From Candidatus Atribacteria bacterium (lineage in GTDB: Bacteria > Atribacterota > JS1 > SB-45 > 34-128): a stretch of DNA of 25,661 bases. Below, piece by piece: positions 13,642 through 20,611 of the stretch (positions within the stretch are counted from its first letter, which is position 1; every line of letters starts with the position of its first letter). The translations under genes were made by a program, and so were the position numbers. Below the pieces are notes generated by a model. It was not told the DNA's origin. It saw only the letters and a list, made by a program, of their open reading frames with translations, and searched no databases. The DNA is taken from NCBI GenBank assembly GCA_003451675.1, contig DMCY01000094.1:1-25661 (forward strand). The letters are read 5' to 3'.

Positions 13642-15714
13642 TTATCCTCCATACTTAAGGGGTAGTATAAAGGTGAATGTACTACCTTTTCCATATTCGC
13701 TTTCCACCTTAATCTCACCATACAGGAGTTGAGCAAGATTTTTGGCAAGATACAGACCAAGCCCAGTTCCACCTTCCTCCGTAATGATGTATTCCAGTTG
13801 TACAAAAGGTTGAAATAATTTGTGGAAGTCTTCTTTCTTTATCCCAATACCAGTATCCTTAACTATGACTTCTATTTTTTCATCTTTTTCAACCGCTTTG
13901 ACTTCTACCTTACCTTCTTCTGTAAATTTAATGGCATTATTCACCAAGTTCAATAGAACCTGTTCGAAGCGCCGTTTGTCACTAAATATATTTATATCAG
14001 GAATATCGCAAATAAATTCGAGCCCTTTCTCTTCTGCCTTTAGCATAAGAGAATCTCTTATCTCTATCCCTGCCTTAGCAATATTAAATTCTTCGATATC
14101 AGGCTTTAATTCTCCTGTTTCTATCTTACTGATGTCCAGGAGGTCGTTGATAAGAGAAAGCAGGTGCTTTGCGCTTCCATAAGCCATTTCCAGTTGTTTC
14201 TTCTGCTCATCATTTAGTTTCCCAGCAAGTCCCTGTAAAATAATTCCGACAAAACCAATTATAGAATTGAGTGGAGTACGTAATTCATGACTCATACTTG
14301 CCAGAAAGATGGATTTCATCTGATTAGCCCGCTCAGCCTCTTCTTTTGCTTTTCGAAGCGCCTCCTCCAACTTCTTGCGTTCGGTAATCTCTCGTTGAAG
14401 TTCTTCCCTGCCCTTTTTCTCCACAAAATAAGATGCGCCTAAGGCTAATAGACCCAGGACAATGAAGATGAGGGGCAGGAATTCAGGATAGCCTAACATG
14501 GTTGTTGCAGGCTTTTCAGGAGCCGATAATGACTCGGTGGGGAATTCAAGCCTTGTCAACATCCAAACAGCCGCGTAGGTAGAATATATATCTACGCCAT
14601 ACTGACCAGGGTTTATTTCATTATCCATGATATAATGTCCAAGGCGGTAAATGTCTAATTCTTCTTTCCGATCCATATCCTCTAAGAACCAAACCGCCAG
14701 ATGGGTGCCTTTTATTGACTCTTGAGCCTTATCCTCATATCTGAAGAAAGCACCTGTCTCCGGATTGTAGAGCTTTTCAAAAAGATATTGGACGCTCCTA
14801 TTTACATCCATATTCTCTTCAACGAAGGTTCTTCTCTCTGATTCGTTGCTACCACCCAACCACCATAGGGAGATAAATGCCCGAAATGTTCCATAAATTT
14901 CTGTCGATTCTCCGCCAGGTTTGTTTGCATACCCACCGTCACTTTCATCAACACAACTACTAATGAAACGGGTCACGTTATTTTTAAACTGTTCATCGAA
15001 TTCTCTTCCCTGGTACTGGTATATCCTGCCAAGTGCTCTTATGGCAATGGGAGTGCATCTGAGCGTCGATTCATTCCCATATGAGCTATAATCCTCGTCC
15101 CAGAAACCACCATCTGGGTTCTGATGGGCAAGTATGAAGTTCTCTACCCTAGTCAAATTGAGGCGTGGGTCGTTCAAAGCATCCAGAGATTCAAGAACCA
15201 TCAAAGCGTCAAGGGTTGTTTTTACCCCTGGACAACTATCAGGGAGGGTTCTGAAAGCCGCATAGCCATCATAACCGAAATCAGCATAATTCACGTGTCC
15301 TATATCAGGGTTGTTTGTAAATTGGATGTCGAAGACATAGTTGCTCATGATGTAATCCACCGTCGCATTGCCTTTTATGACATTAATAGAGTTCAATTTG
15401 TCAAGGGCAACGACAGAATATCTTGTAGTCTTCATGGTGTTCTTGTTCAGCTCCGAGGGCTCGAAGATGAGGTCAGGGTTCAACACAAAGTAACCTGTAG
15501 GGTTCTGGCAAATCCTTACGTAATGGACTATATCTTCGGGGGTATAATAAATATTCTCAAGTTTATATCTTTCGAGGGCGACTTCGTATTCAGACAAAGC
15601 CCTCTCAGTCTGAGCATTGTGGTTGTAAGTATTTACCCATAGGTACACCCCAGAAATCAATAATATCCCTACCAAAAGTAGGATATACACTGACCCAAGT
15701 CTTAACCTTGTCAT
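13642..15714 (-). CDS. Membrane histidine kinase with extracytoplasmic alpha/alpha-toroid sensor
   Basis: This is a 690-residue kinase. Membrane segment 1 is at about 8-27 and segment 2 at about 411-431. Between them lie about 380 extracytoplasmic residues. These contain repeats of the kind found in prenyltransferase/terpene-cyclase toroids: NPTGYF (71-76), FILAHQNPDGGFWDE (193-207), VDESDGGYANKPGG (255-268) and NPETGAFFRYED (317-328). Helices such as TPIAIRALGRIY, TEIYGTFRAFISLWW and STYAAVWMLTRL alternate with them. After the second membrane segment come a coiled coil, the HisKA box ASMSHELRTPLNSIIGF (His476) and a HATPase domain with N box NLVNNAIKF, DTGIGI and GGTGLGL. The protein should sense a ligand outside the membrane. 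GGAGG lies nine bases before the ATG. The toroid half looks more GC-rich than most of the window, hinting at transfer or fusion. Confidence 0.9.
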   Translation of the reverse strand: MTRLRLGSVYILLLVGILLISGVYLWVNTYNHNAQTERALSEYEVALERYKLENIYYTPEDIVHYVRICQNPTGYFVLNPDLIFEPSELNKNTMKTTRYSVVALDKLNSINVIKGNATVDYIMSNYVFDIQFTNNPDIGHVNYADFGYDGYAAFRTLPDSCPGVKTTLDALMVLESLDALNDPRLNLTRVENFILAHQNPDGGFWDEDYSSYGNESTLRCTPIAIRALGRIYQYQGREFDEQFKNNVTRFISSCVDESDGGYANKPGGESTEIYGTFRAFISLWWLGGSNESERRTFVEENMDVNRSVQYLFEKLYNPETGAFFRYEDKAQESIKGTHLAVWFLEDMDRKEELDIYRLGHYIMDNEINPGQYGVDIYSTYAAVWMLTRLEFPTESLSAPEKPATTMLGYPEFLPLIFIVLGLLALGASYFVEKKGREELQREITERKKLEEALRKAKEEAERANQMKSIFLASMSHELRTPLNSIIGFVGIILQGLAGKLNDEQKKQLEMAYGSAKHLLSLINDLLDISKIETGELKPDIEEFNIAKAGIEIRDSLMLKAEEKGLEFICDIPDINIFSDKRRFEQVLLNLVNNAIKFTEEGKVEVKAVEKDEKIEVIVKDTGIGIKKEDFHKLFQPFVQLEYIITEEGGTGLGLYLAKNLAQLLYGEIKVESEYGKGSTFTFILPLKYGG

Positions 15715-15932
15715 GCTACAGTACCTCCAACTTTCCTTTTTATCTGTTCCTCCGCCACGAGCTCTCTTGGCATCAGCCCGGGCTCCAACAGTCGCTTGTT
15801 ATACTAGGCTAGATATACTGTCTCCTCTTCAATGGCCCTTTTCGGTGCAACAAGGGCTCCCATCCTGTGCTCCTCGATAACGCTTTCCCTGATCTTCAAG
15901 AACACGTATGGTTCTACCGGCTTGGATGATAC
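15711..15932 (-). pseudogene. 3' remnant of an unrecognised gene, cut at the IS200 element
   Basis: One minus-strand frame stays protein-like over 74 codons. It includes PVEPYVFLKIRESVIEEHR and GALVAPKRAIEEETVYLA, then a TAG (15804-15806), then YNKRLLEPGLMPRELVAEEQ and a final TGA that overlaps the kinase ATG (ATGA). Composition is rich in Glu, Arg and Lys and clearly more GC-rich than the surrounding intergenic DNA. The reading frame ends abruptly at the hairpin end of the IS200-type element. The simplest reading is that the IS or a rearrangement removed the 5' part, leaving a dead fragment that once was translationally coupled to the kinase. I do not recognise the family. Whether the TAG is the original stop or a later mutation cannot be told. 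Confidence 0.55.
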
Positions 15933-15938
15933 CTAAAC

Positions 15939-15963
15939 AACCCACCCGCTAAGCAGGTGGGTT
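15939..15963 (-). repeat. IS200 right-end hairpin
   Basis: The arms AACCCACC and GGTGGGTT pair perfectly, and an inner GC/GC pair closes a three-base loop. Y1 transposases recognise such subterminal hairpins. A second hairpin, GGCCTCT-AAA-AGAGGCC (15969-15985), covers the transposase stop codon and may block read-through transcription. Confidence 0.65.
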
Positions 15964-15973
15964 TAAGAGGCCT

Positions 15974-16408
15974 CTAAAAGAGGCCAAATTCCTGTTGCTC
16001 ACTCTCTTCTTTCTTTTCTCTCTCTTCTTGATACTTTACATACTTTCTTATCTTATTCTCATCCAGACCTATAGAACTTACACAATATCCACGACTCCAA
16101 AAGTGATTTCCCCAATAGGGTTTCTTCCTGAGAGCAGGAAAGCTTTTGAAGAGTTTTATCGCTGTCTTACCTTTTAGCATTCCCATTACTTCGGATATGG
16201 ATAATCTGGGAGGGATGGAAAGTATCATATGTATATGGTCCTCTTTTACATTCATTTCCAGTATCTCTATATCCTTCCATTCACACAGCATCCTCAGAGT
16301 TTGTTCTACATATTTGGATAGCGCACTTTTAGTATCTTGTATCGGTACTCTGGACACCAGACGATGTGATATTTACATTGATAGATTGTATGAGATAATT
16401 TTTTTCAT
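15974..16408 (-). pseudogene. IS200-family Y1 transposase, broken by two frameshifts
   Basis: The longest open part encodes the catalytic core of TnpA: the HUH motif HIHMIL (His41, His43 of the 127-residue open frame), PYWGNHFWSRGYCVSS, and KYVKYQ, whose Tyr106 and Gln110 fit the catalytic YxxxQ. The conserved N-terminus is present but in another frame: SHTIYQCKYHIVWCPEYRYK is read upstream of the core. Two changes explain this. The ATG (16406-16408) is followed by seven A residues (16399-16405) where six would keep frame, and one base is missing near 16326 (AAAAGTGCG). The two shifts compensate each other, but between them the start frame meets a TAA. The gene therefore looks inactivated, unless two slippage events occur. 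Confidence 0.85.
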
Positions 16409-16467
16409 TTAGTCATATCTTATCTTAACATATATATCGGTTTTTATGGTAAAACCTTTTAGCCATT

Positions 16468-16488
16468 ACCACCTTCAAAGAAGGTGGT
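16468..16488 (-). repeat. IS200 left-end hairpin
   Basis: A perfect 9-bp inverted repeat with an AAA loop lies about 60 bases upstream of the transposase ATG. This is the usual place of the left-end recognition hairpin. Confidence 0.65.
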
Positions 16489-16496
16489 TTTTTAAG

Positions 16497-16658
16497 GTGC
16501 AATAAAACAATAGGGGACAGCCCTTGACATTAGACATTTCTATTACCATCTCTCTAACTCTCTTCTTTAACAGTTCTAAATTCTTAATAATTCTTAAAAA
16601 AGTATACCTAATATATACAATATACTGGATAATTTCTAAAAACCCTTTTTTTACCTAT
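16497..16658. other. Intergenic region between the IS200 element and the molybdenum hydroxylase genes
   Basis: No gene is visible. Near 16512-16525 there is AGGGGACAGCCCTTGACA, a sequence similar to the AGGGGACGGTCCTCTGGT found inside the FAD-subunit gene. The remainder is AT-rich. The reading frame of the remnant next to the kinase does not continue on this side of the IS, so more than a simple insertion has happened. Confidence 0.45.
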
Positions 16659-17663
16659 TTATTTTTTATTTTTCTTCTCCTTCAAAGCTTTTAGTATTTT
16701 TTCCGGAGTGATAGGAAGGTCGTAAATTCTTACTCCTATGGCATCATAAACAGCATTAGCAATGGCCGGGGCAGTGGCAATAGTTGCCGGTTCCCCAATT
16801 CCTTTGGCTCCATAAGGTCCATCAGAATCTTCATTTTCTATTAATCGAGTAATAAAATGAGGGGTATCCATAGAAGTGGGAATTAAATAACCGGTCAAAT
16901 CAGAATTCAAAGTAATCCCCTTTTTGATAACCTGCTCTTCTATTAGGGCCATACCTATTCCCTGCACTGTTCCTCCTTCTATCTGCCCTTCTACATTCTG
17001 AGGATTTATGGCTTTACCGATATCTGCCGCAGTATATACATTTAATACCTGAACAATACCGGTATCTGTATCAACTTCCACCTCAATCACCTGGGTGACA
17101 AAAGTATAAGCCACATAAACTTTTTCACCCTGCCCAGTTTTAGGATCAGGTTTATCAGTATGAGGGAAAAAAGATGCTTCTGCCTTTAAACTATCACCTC
17201 TTTCTTTTACCCTCTCTGCTAATTCCCAGTAACTTAATTTATTATTTGGATTATCATTTCTAAAAACATAACCATCTTTTATTCCTAATTCCACATGATT
17301 ACTTCTAAACTCAATACTGGCATAATGATAAATATTGCTCAATAATCCTTCTGAAGCTTCTTTAACTGCATTGCCAGTAAAAAATGTCTGTCGCGTTGCG
17401 GAAGAAGAGCCGGAATTTTTAGTTAAATGAGTATCCCCGAGAATAATTTGGATTATTTCCGGTTTCACTTTTAAAACCTCTGCAGCAATTTGGGTAATGG
17501 TAGTTAAAACACCCTGACCCACATCAGCAGCAGCAGTTCTAATCAAAATCTTACCCCCATCTTCAATTTCTGCTGAAGCAATGGAATGATCAGGAAATCC
17601 TTCTCCATAACCAAAACCGAACATAATAGTCGCCATTCCCCTACCATACTTTTTCATGCTCAT
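16659..17663 (-). CDS. Molybdopterin hydroxylase, C-terminal (medium) subunit, NdhM-like
   Basis: This protein of about 334 residues corresponds to the C-terminal half of the xanthine dehydrogenase molybdenum subunit. Visible blocks are RTAAADVGQGVLTTITQIAAEVL, GDTHLTKNSGSSSATRQTFFTGNAV (cofactor binding), VYTAADIGKAINPQNVEGQIEGG and GAKGIGEPATIATAPAIANAVYDAIG. The GxGE of the last block carries the catalytic glutamate of the family. The start is the ATG at 17663, overlapping the stop of the preceding gene as ATGA and preceded by GGAAGGGGG. In most relatives this region is fused to the previous protein. Separate subunits of about 425 and 330 residues are known in the selenium-containing nicotinate dehydrogenase of Eubacterium barkeri. 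The substrate (nicotinate, a purine or another N-heterocycle) cannot be read from the sequence. Confidence 0.88.
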   Translation of the reverse strand: MSMKKYGRGMATIMFGFGYGEGFPDHSIASAEIEDGGKILIRTAAADVGQGVLTTITQIAAEVLKVKPEIIQIILGDTHLTKNSGSSSATRQTFFTGNAVKEASEGLLSNIYHYASIEFRSNHVELGIKDGYVFRNDNPNNKLSYWELAERVKERGDSLKAEASFFPHTDKPDPKTGQGEKVYVAYTFVTQVIEVEVDTDTGIVQVLNVYTAADIGKAINPQNVEGQIEGGTVQGIGMALIEEQVIKKGITLNSDLTGYLIPTSMDTPHFITRLIENEDSDGPYGAKGIGEPATIATAPAIANAVYDAIGVRIYDLPITPEKILKALKEKKNKK

Positions 17664-18928
17664 TTTACCCCCTTCCAACCGGCTATTTCCGCTGCTTTTT
17701 TAATGGTCTCTTTTAATCCTACACTGTGGGTTAATATCTGTCCATTGGGGGTAGAAGAACCAATATTATAAGCATTTTGCAAACGGAATTGAACTGGGTC
17801 AATCCCCAATTTGCGAGCTAAAATATCCATCTGGGATTCATAAGCAAAAGCCATTTGAGTAGCACCAAAACCACGCATCGCTCCCGCGTAAGTATTGTTA
17901 GTATAAACAGTATAAGCTACACCCCTGACATTATCTACATTATAAGGTCCGGTACAATGGTACATACCTTTATGTACCACAGCTGGACCACTGGAGGCAT
18001 AGGCTCCGGTATCACCGATTACTTCCGCCTGCCAGGCAGTTAAATAACCTTTTTTAGTAACACCGGTTTTCATTCGAATAATAAAAGGATGTCTTTTTGA
18101 TTGAGCAATCATCGACTCTTCTCTGGTATAAGTTAATTTAACCGGTCTTTTTGTATCCATAGCCGCTAAGGCAAGATGGATATGAACCGAGATATCTTCT
18201 TTTTTACCAAAAGCACCTCCGATAACCGGTTGAATAATCCTTACCTTTTCTTTAGGGAATCCAAGTGATTGGGCAATATCCGCCTGAGTATCATGAAGCC
18301 ACTGGGAAGCCACCCATAGTTTAATAACTTCGCTCTCTTTATCATAAATTCCCACTCCTGCTTCTACTTGAAGAGGTACCTGGTCTAAAAAACTTGTTCT
18401 ATATTCATTTTCTACTATGACATCAGCTTGAGCAAAACCTTTTTTTATATCCCCTTTTTCTAAATAATGGGTAGCCAGAATATTGCCATCTTTATGAATA
18501 AGTGGGGCATCTTTCTCCATAGCCCGCAAGGGGTCAGATATTACTTCTAACTCCTCTACTCCCACTTCAATTAATTTAACTGCTTTAGAAGAAATTTCTT
18601 TGGTTTCCGCAATAACAATAGCCAGGGCATCACCCATATAACGCATTTTTTGGCCGACTCCTACCAAAACTGGTTGGTCTTTAATAATTAAACCAAAATT
18701 TTTAACCCAAGGGATATCAGCAGCAGTGATTATCCTAACTACTCCCGGTAATTTCTCTGCTTTACTTGTATCTATTCGGCGTAAATAGGCATGGGGATGA
18801 GTTGCTCTTTTGATTTTGAGATATAGCATATTATCAAAATAAATATCATCAGGATATTGAGCCTTCCCGGTTATTTTATCCCGGGAATCCACTTTTAGTA
18901 TATTTTCCCCCACATATCTTTTACTCAT
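17660..18928 (-). CDS. Molybdopterin hydroxylase, N-terminal (large) subunit, NdhL-like
   Basis: This protein of about 422 residues matches the N-terminal half of xanthine dehydrogenase-type molybdenum subunits. Blocks are GKAQYPDDI, KRATHPHAYLRRID, a QPVIGGAFGKKEDISVHIH segment that contains the cofactor-binding GGAFGKKE, and YAGAMRGFGATQMAFAYESQ. It ends normally at GLKETIKKAAEIAGW, exactly where the partner subunit begins. I chose the ATG at 18928, preceded by AGAGGTGAG and overlapping the small-subunit stop by eight bases. An in-frame ATG at 18949 lies further inside that gene. With the next gene it forms the split molybdenum centre. Selenium in this subfamily is bound to molybdenum as an inorganic ligand, not as selenocysteine (family knowledge). 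Confidence 0.9.
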   Translation of the reverse strand: MSKRYVGENILKVDSRDKITGKAQYPDDIYFDNMLYLKIKRATHPHAYLRRIDTSKAEKLPGVVRIITAADIPWVKNFGLIIKDQPVLVGVGQKMRYMGDALAIVIAETKEISSKAVKLIEVGVEELEVISDPLRAMEKDAPLIHKDGNILATHYLEKGDIKKGFAQADVIVENEYRTSFLDQVPLQVEAGVGIYDKESEVIKLWVASQWLHDTQADIAQSLGFPKEKVRIIQPVIGGAFGKKEDISVHIHLALAAMDTKRPVKLTYTREESMIAQSKRHPFIIRMKTGVTKKGYLTAWQAEVIGDTGAYASSGPAVVHKGMYHCTGPYNVDNVRGVAYTVYTNNTYAGAMRGFGATQMAFAYESQMDILARKLGIDPVQFRLQNAYNIGSSTPNGQILTHSVGLKETIKKAAEIAGWKGVK

Positions 18929-19424
18929 CTTTCTCACCTCTTCCACCATCTTTGCTCGACAATCTATTTGCTGCTAACTTAATAGCATCGATAATCTTTT
19001 GATAACCGGTACAACGACAAAGGTTGCCGGAGATACCCCGTTTAATCTCTTCTTCTCTGGGATGAGTATTCTCTTCTAACAGTTTTTTGGTAGCTAATAT
19101 CATTCCCGGAGTACAGAACCCGCATTGAACTGCTCCCGTCTCTATAAAAGCTTCTTGAATTGGGTCCAAATTTTCTCCGTTTCCTATCCCCTCGATAGTG
19201 GTAATAACTGCCCCATCAGCCTGAGGCGCCAACACCAAACAGGAAGCTACCAATTCACCATTCATAATTACGGTACAAGCCCCACACTCACCCTTTCCAC
19301 ATCCCCCCTTAGTTCCGGTTAGATGTAAATCATCTCTTAGAAGATCCAATAAACGGGTAGATGGAGTGGTCTCCACTTCTCTTTTCTTACCATTAATAGT
19401 TAGTTCTATGGTTAATTTACTCAT
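18921..19424 (-). CDS. Molybdenum hydroxylase 2Fe-2S small subunit, NdhS-like
   Basis: The 167-residue protein has both 2Fe-2S clusters of the xanthine dehydrogenase family. The N-terminal plant-type cluster is in GCGKGECGAC...SC (Cys42, Cys47, Cys50, Cys62). The C-terminal helical-domain cluster is in QCGFCTPG (Cys101, Cys104) and NLCRCTGYQ (Cys136, Cys138). It passes electrons from molybdenum to FAD in the cytoplasm. The length matches the 157-residue NdhS type. The ATG overlaps the TGA of the FAD-subunit gene (ATGA), with GGAGG eight bases upstream, indicating translational coupling. The gene order FAD, FeS, large, medium matches that of nicotinate dehydrogenase. Confidence 0.95.
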   Translation of the reverse strand: MSKLTIELTINGKKREVETTPSTRLLDLLRDDLHLTGTKGGCGKGECGACTVIMNGELVASCLVLAPQADGAVITTIEGIGNGENLDPIQEAFIETGAVQCGFCTPGMILATKKLLEENTHPREEEIKRGISGNLCRCTGYQKIIDAIKLAANRLSSKDGGRGEKDE

Positions 19425-20347
19425 TTATACGACCTCCGGGCTGAATCTATTTCTTCTAAGGCATTAATCATTATATTTTTAGCGATATCTTTACGATATT
19501 CTCTCGTTCCCCTGATATCATCAATAGGAGAAATCTTATCTTCAACTATTTGCCCTAATTCTGCAAAATCTAATTGATTAAATTTTTTTTCCACCATCTT
19601 GTTTCTAATTTCTTTAATTTCAATCGGTGTTGGGGCTACAGAGCCAAGACAGGTTCTTACATCTTTAACGATTTTATTGTCTTCATCCATTTCTACTACC
19701 AGAGCGAGGGTGATGGTAGCAATAATTAAGGCTTTTCTCTTACCGATTTTAATCCAACAACCGTAGGTCTCTTTCTTGGGAAGAGGCAGGATTATTTGAG
19801 TTAACAATTGATCTGGTCTTAAAATGGTCTTCTTGGGACCAAGAAAAAAATTCTCGGCAGCAACTAATGTCTCTTTCTTGCCAGAGAGTAATTTAAATTT
19901 CGCCTTATAGGCCATTAAGGGGGCTAAGAGATCACCGGCTGGAGAGGCATTAACAATATTTCCACCGATAGTGCCTCGATTTCTTATTTGGGGAGAACCG
20001 ATATCCGCAGCAGCCTGGCTTAAAACTGGAAAGTATTTTTTAATGTCTTTGGATTTTTCTAATTGAGTATGGGTAACCATCGCTCCAATTTCCATTTGAT
20101 TTTTATTGATTCTAATATCTTTTAATTCTTTAATATTTTTTAAATCTAACCAATTGTTTATCTCATAAAGTCGGTCATAATATTGAACTAGCAGGTCAGT
20201 CCCCCCGGCAATTATTTTAATTTCTTTTCCATATTTAGATAAAATTTCCAGTGCTTCCTCTATTTTCTGGGGAGCAAAATACTGACAGGGGACGGTCCTC
20301 TGGTATGTTTTTTGGCTCTTCTTTAAATCTCCGAATGATTCTTCCAT
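19421..20347 (-). CDS. Molybdenum hydroxylase FAD subunit, NdhF/YgfM-like
   Basis: The 308-residue protein has the FAD-binding motifs IIAGGTDLLVQYYDR and GTIGGNIVNASPAGDLLAPLMAY, and the C-terminal CO-dehydrogenase-flavoprotein-like domain (VRTCLGSVAPTPIEI). It takes electrons from the 2Fe-2S clusters and reduces NAD(P) or another acceptor. The start is well supported (GGAGGTGGAGG upstream). However, the usual family N-terminus corresponds to YFAPQKIEEALEIL, so the first 25 or so residues are extra. Their DNA includes AGAGGACCGTCCCCTG, which resembles a dispersed repeat. The gene is first in its block, with a possible promoter at 20381-20410. Alternative assignments are XdhB or a purine-hydroxylase subunit. 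Confidence 0.92.
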   Translation of the reverse strand: MEESFGDLKKSQKTYQRTVPCQYFAPQKIEEALEILSKYGKEIKIIAGGTDLLVQYYDRLYEINNWLDLKNIKELKDIRINKNQMEIGAMVTHTQLEKSKDIKKYFPVLSQAAADIGSPQIRNRGTIGGNIVNASPAGDLLAPLMAYKAKFKLLSGKKETLVAAENFFLGPKKTILRPDQLLTQIILPLPKKETYGCWIKIGKRKALIIATITLALVVEMDEDNKIVKDVRTCLGSVAPTPIEIKEIRNKMVEKKFNQLDFAELGQIVEDKISPIDDIRGTREYRKDIAKNIMINALEEIDSARRSYK

Positions 20348-20380
20348 AAGTTAAATCCTCCACCTCCTGATCCGATATAT

Positions 20381-20410
20381 ATTTTACCACCTACAAAACC
20401 CTCTTGCCAA
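20381..20410 (-). promoter_or_regulatory. Candidate promoter of the molybdenum hydroxylase genes
   Basis: On the minus strand TTGGCA (20405-20410) and TAAAAT (20381-20386) are 18 bases apart, each one mismatch from consensus. The start codon is 34 bases further on, so the leader would be short. If real, the hydroxylase subunits can be expressed separately from ygfK. Confidence 0.4.
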
Positions 20411-20473
20411 GTCATAGTAATTAGTATTGCGTATTGCGCAAAAGAAAAATATTATTTCAAGGCACTCTTTTTT

Positions 20474-20541
20474 GTCATTCCCGTGGAAACGGGAATGTAT
20501 CTTTAAATATTATTCTAGATTCCCACCTTCGTGGGAATGAC
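20474..20541. repeat. Two-hairpin intergenic repeat (GTCATTCCC...GGGAATGAC)
   Basis: Hairpin 1 is CATTCCCGT-GGAA-ACGGGAATG (20476-20497) and hairpin 2 is ATTCCCAC-CTTC-GTGGGAAT (20519-20538). The outer ends GTCATTCCC and GGGAATGAC are themselves complementary, so the whole could fold as one long stem. This is a widespread type of bacterial intergenic repeat. It lies in the gap between ygfK and the FAD-subunit gene, where it could act in RNA processing or as a partial terminator. Confidence 0.75.
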
Positions 20542-20611
20542 ATAAGATATTAGAATGATACTGGTAAAGTCAAAATTACATTACTATCGGTATGAATGGT
20601 TAATTTTAAAA

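Larger units (their letters stand above)
15933..16496 (-). mobile_element. IS200-type insertion sequence, degenerate (ends approximate)
   Basis: The element has the IS200 layout: a single Y1 transposase frame and a hairpin close to each end. With the transposase on the minus strand, the left-end hairpin is ACCACCTTC-AAA-GAAGGTGGT (16468-16488, given on the plus strand). The right-end hairpin is AACCCACC...GGTGGGTT (15939-15963). There is no tnpB gene. Exact termini cannot be fixed, because IS200/IS605 elements make no target duplications or inverted-repeat ends. The transposase is frameshifted, so the copy should be immobile by itself. Confidence 0.7.

Noticed and set aside
13638..13805. Longer start for the lone receiver gene
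   Set aside because: The extra 56 codons overlap the end of the kinase in another frame, have no receiver sequence, and the internal ATG has a good ribosome-binding site.
15124..15642. 172-codon plus-strand frame opposite the kinase
   Set aside because: It is antisense to the well-supported toroid region and resembles no protein family; its openness follows from the GC-richer codons of the kinase.
15804..15806. TAG read as pyrrolysine
   Set aside because: No methylamine methyltransferase or pyl gene is in the window and the fragment is cut at an IS end; an ordinary stop or decay is simpler.
17655..17680. Frameshift or UGA selenocysteine at the junction of the two molybdenum subunits
   Set aside because: The second gene has its own Shine-Dalgarno and ATG, the frame after the TGA does not continue the protein, and split subunits of these sizes are known.
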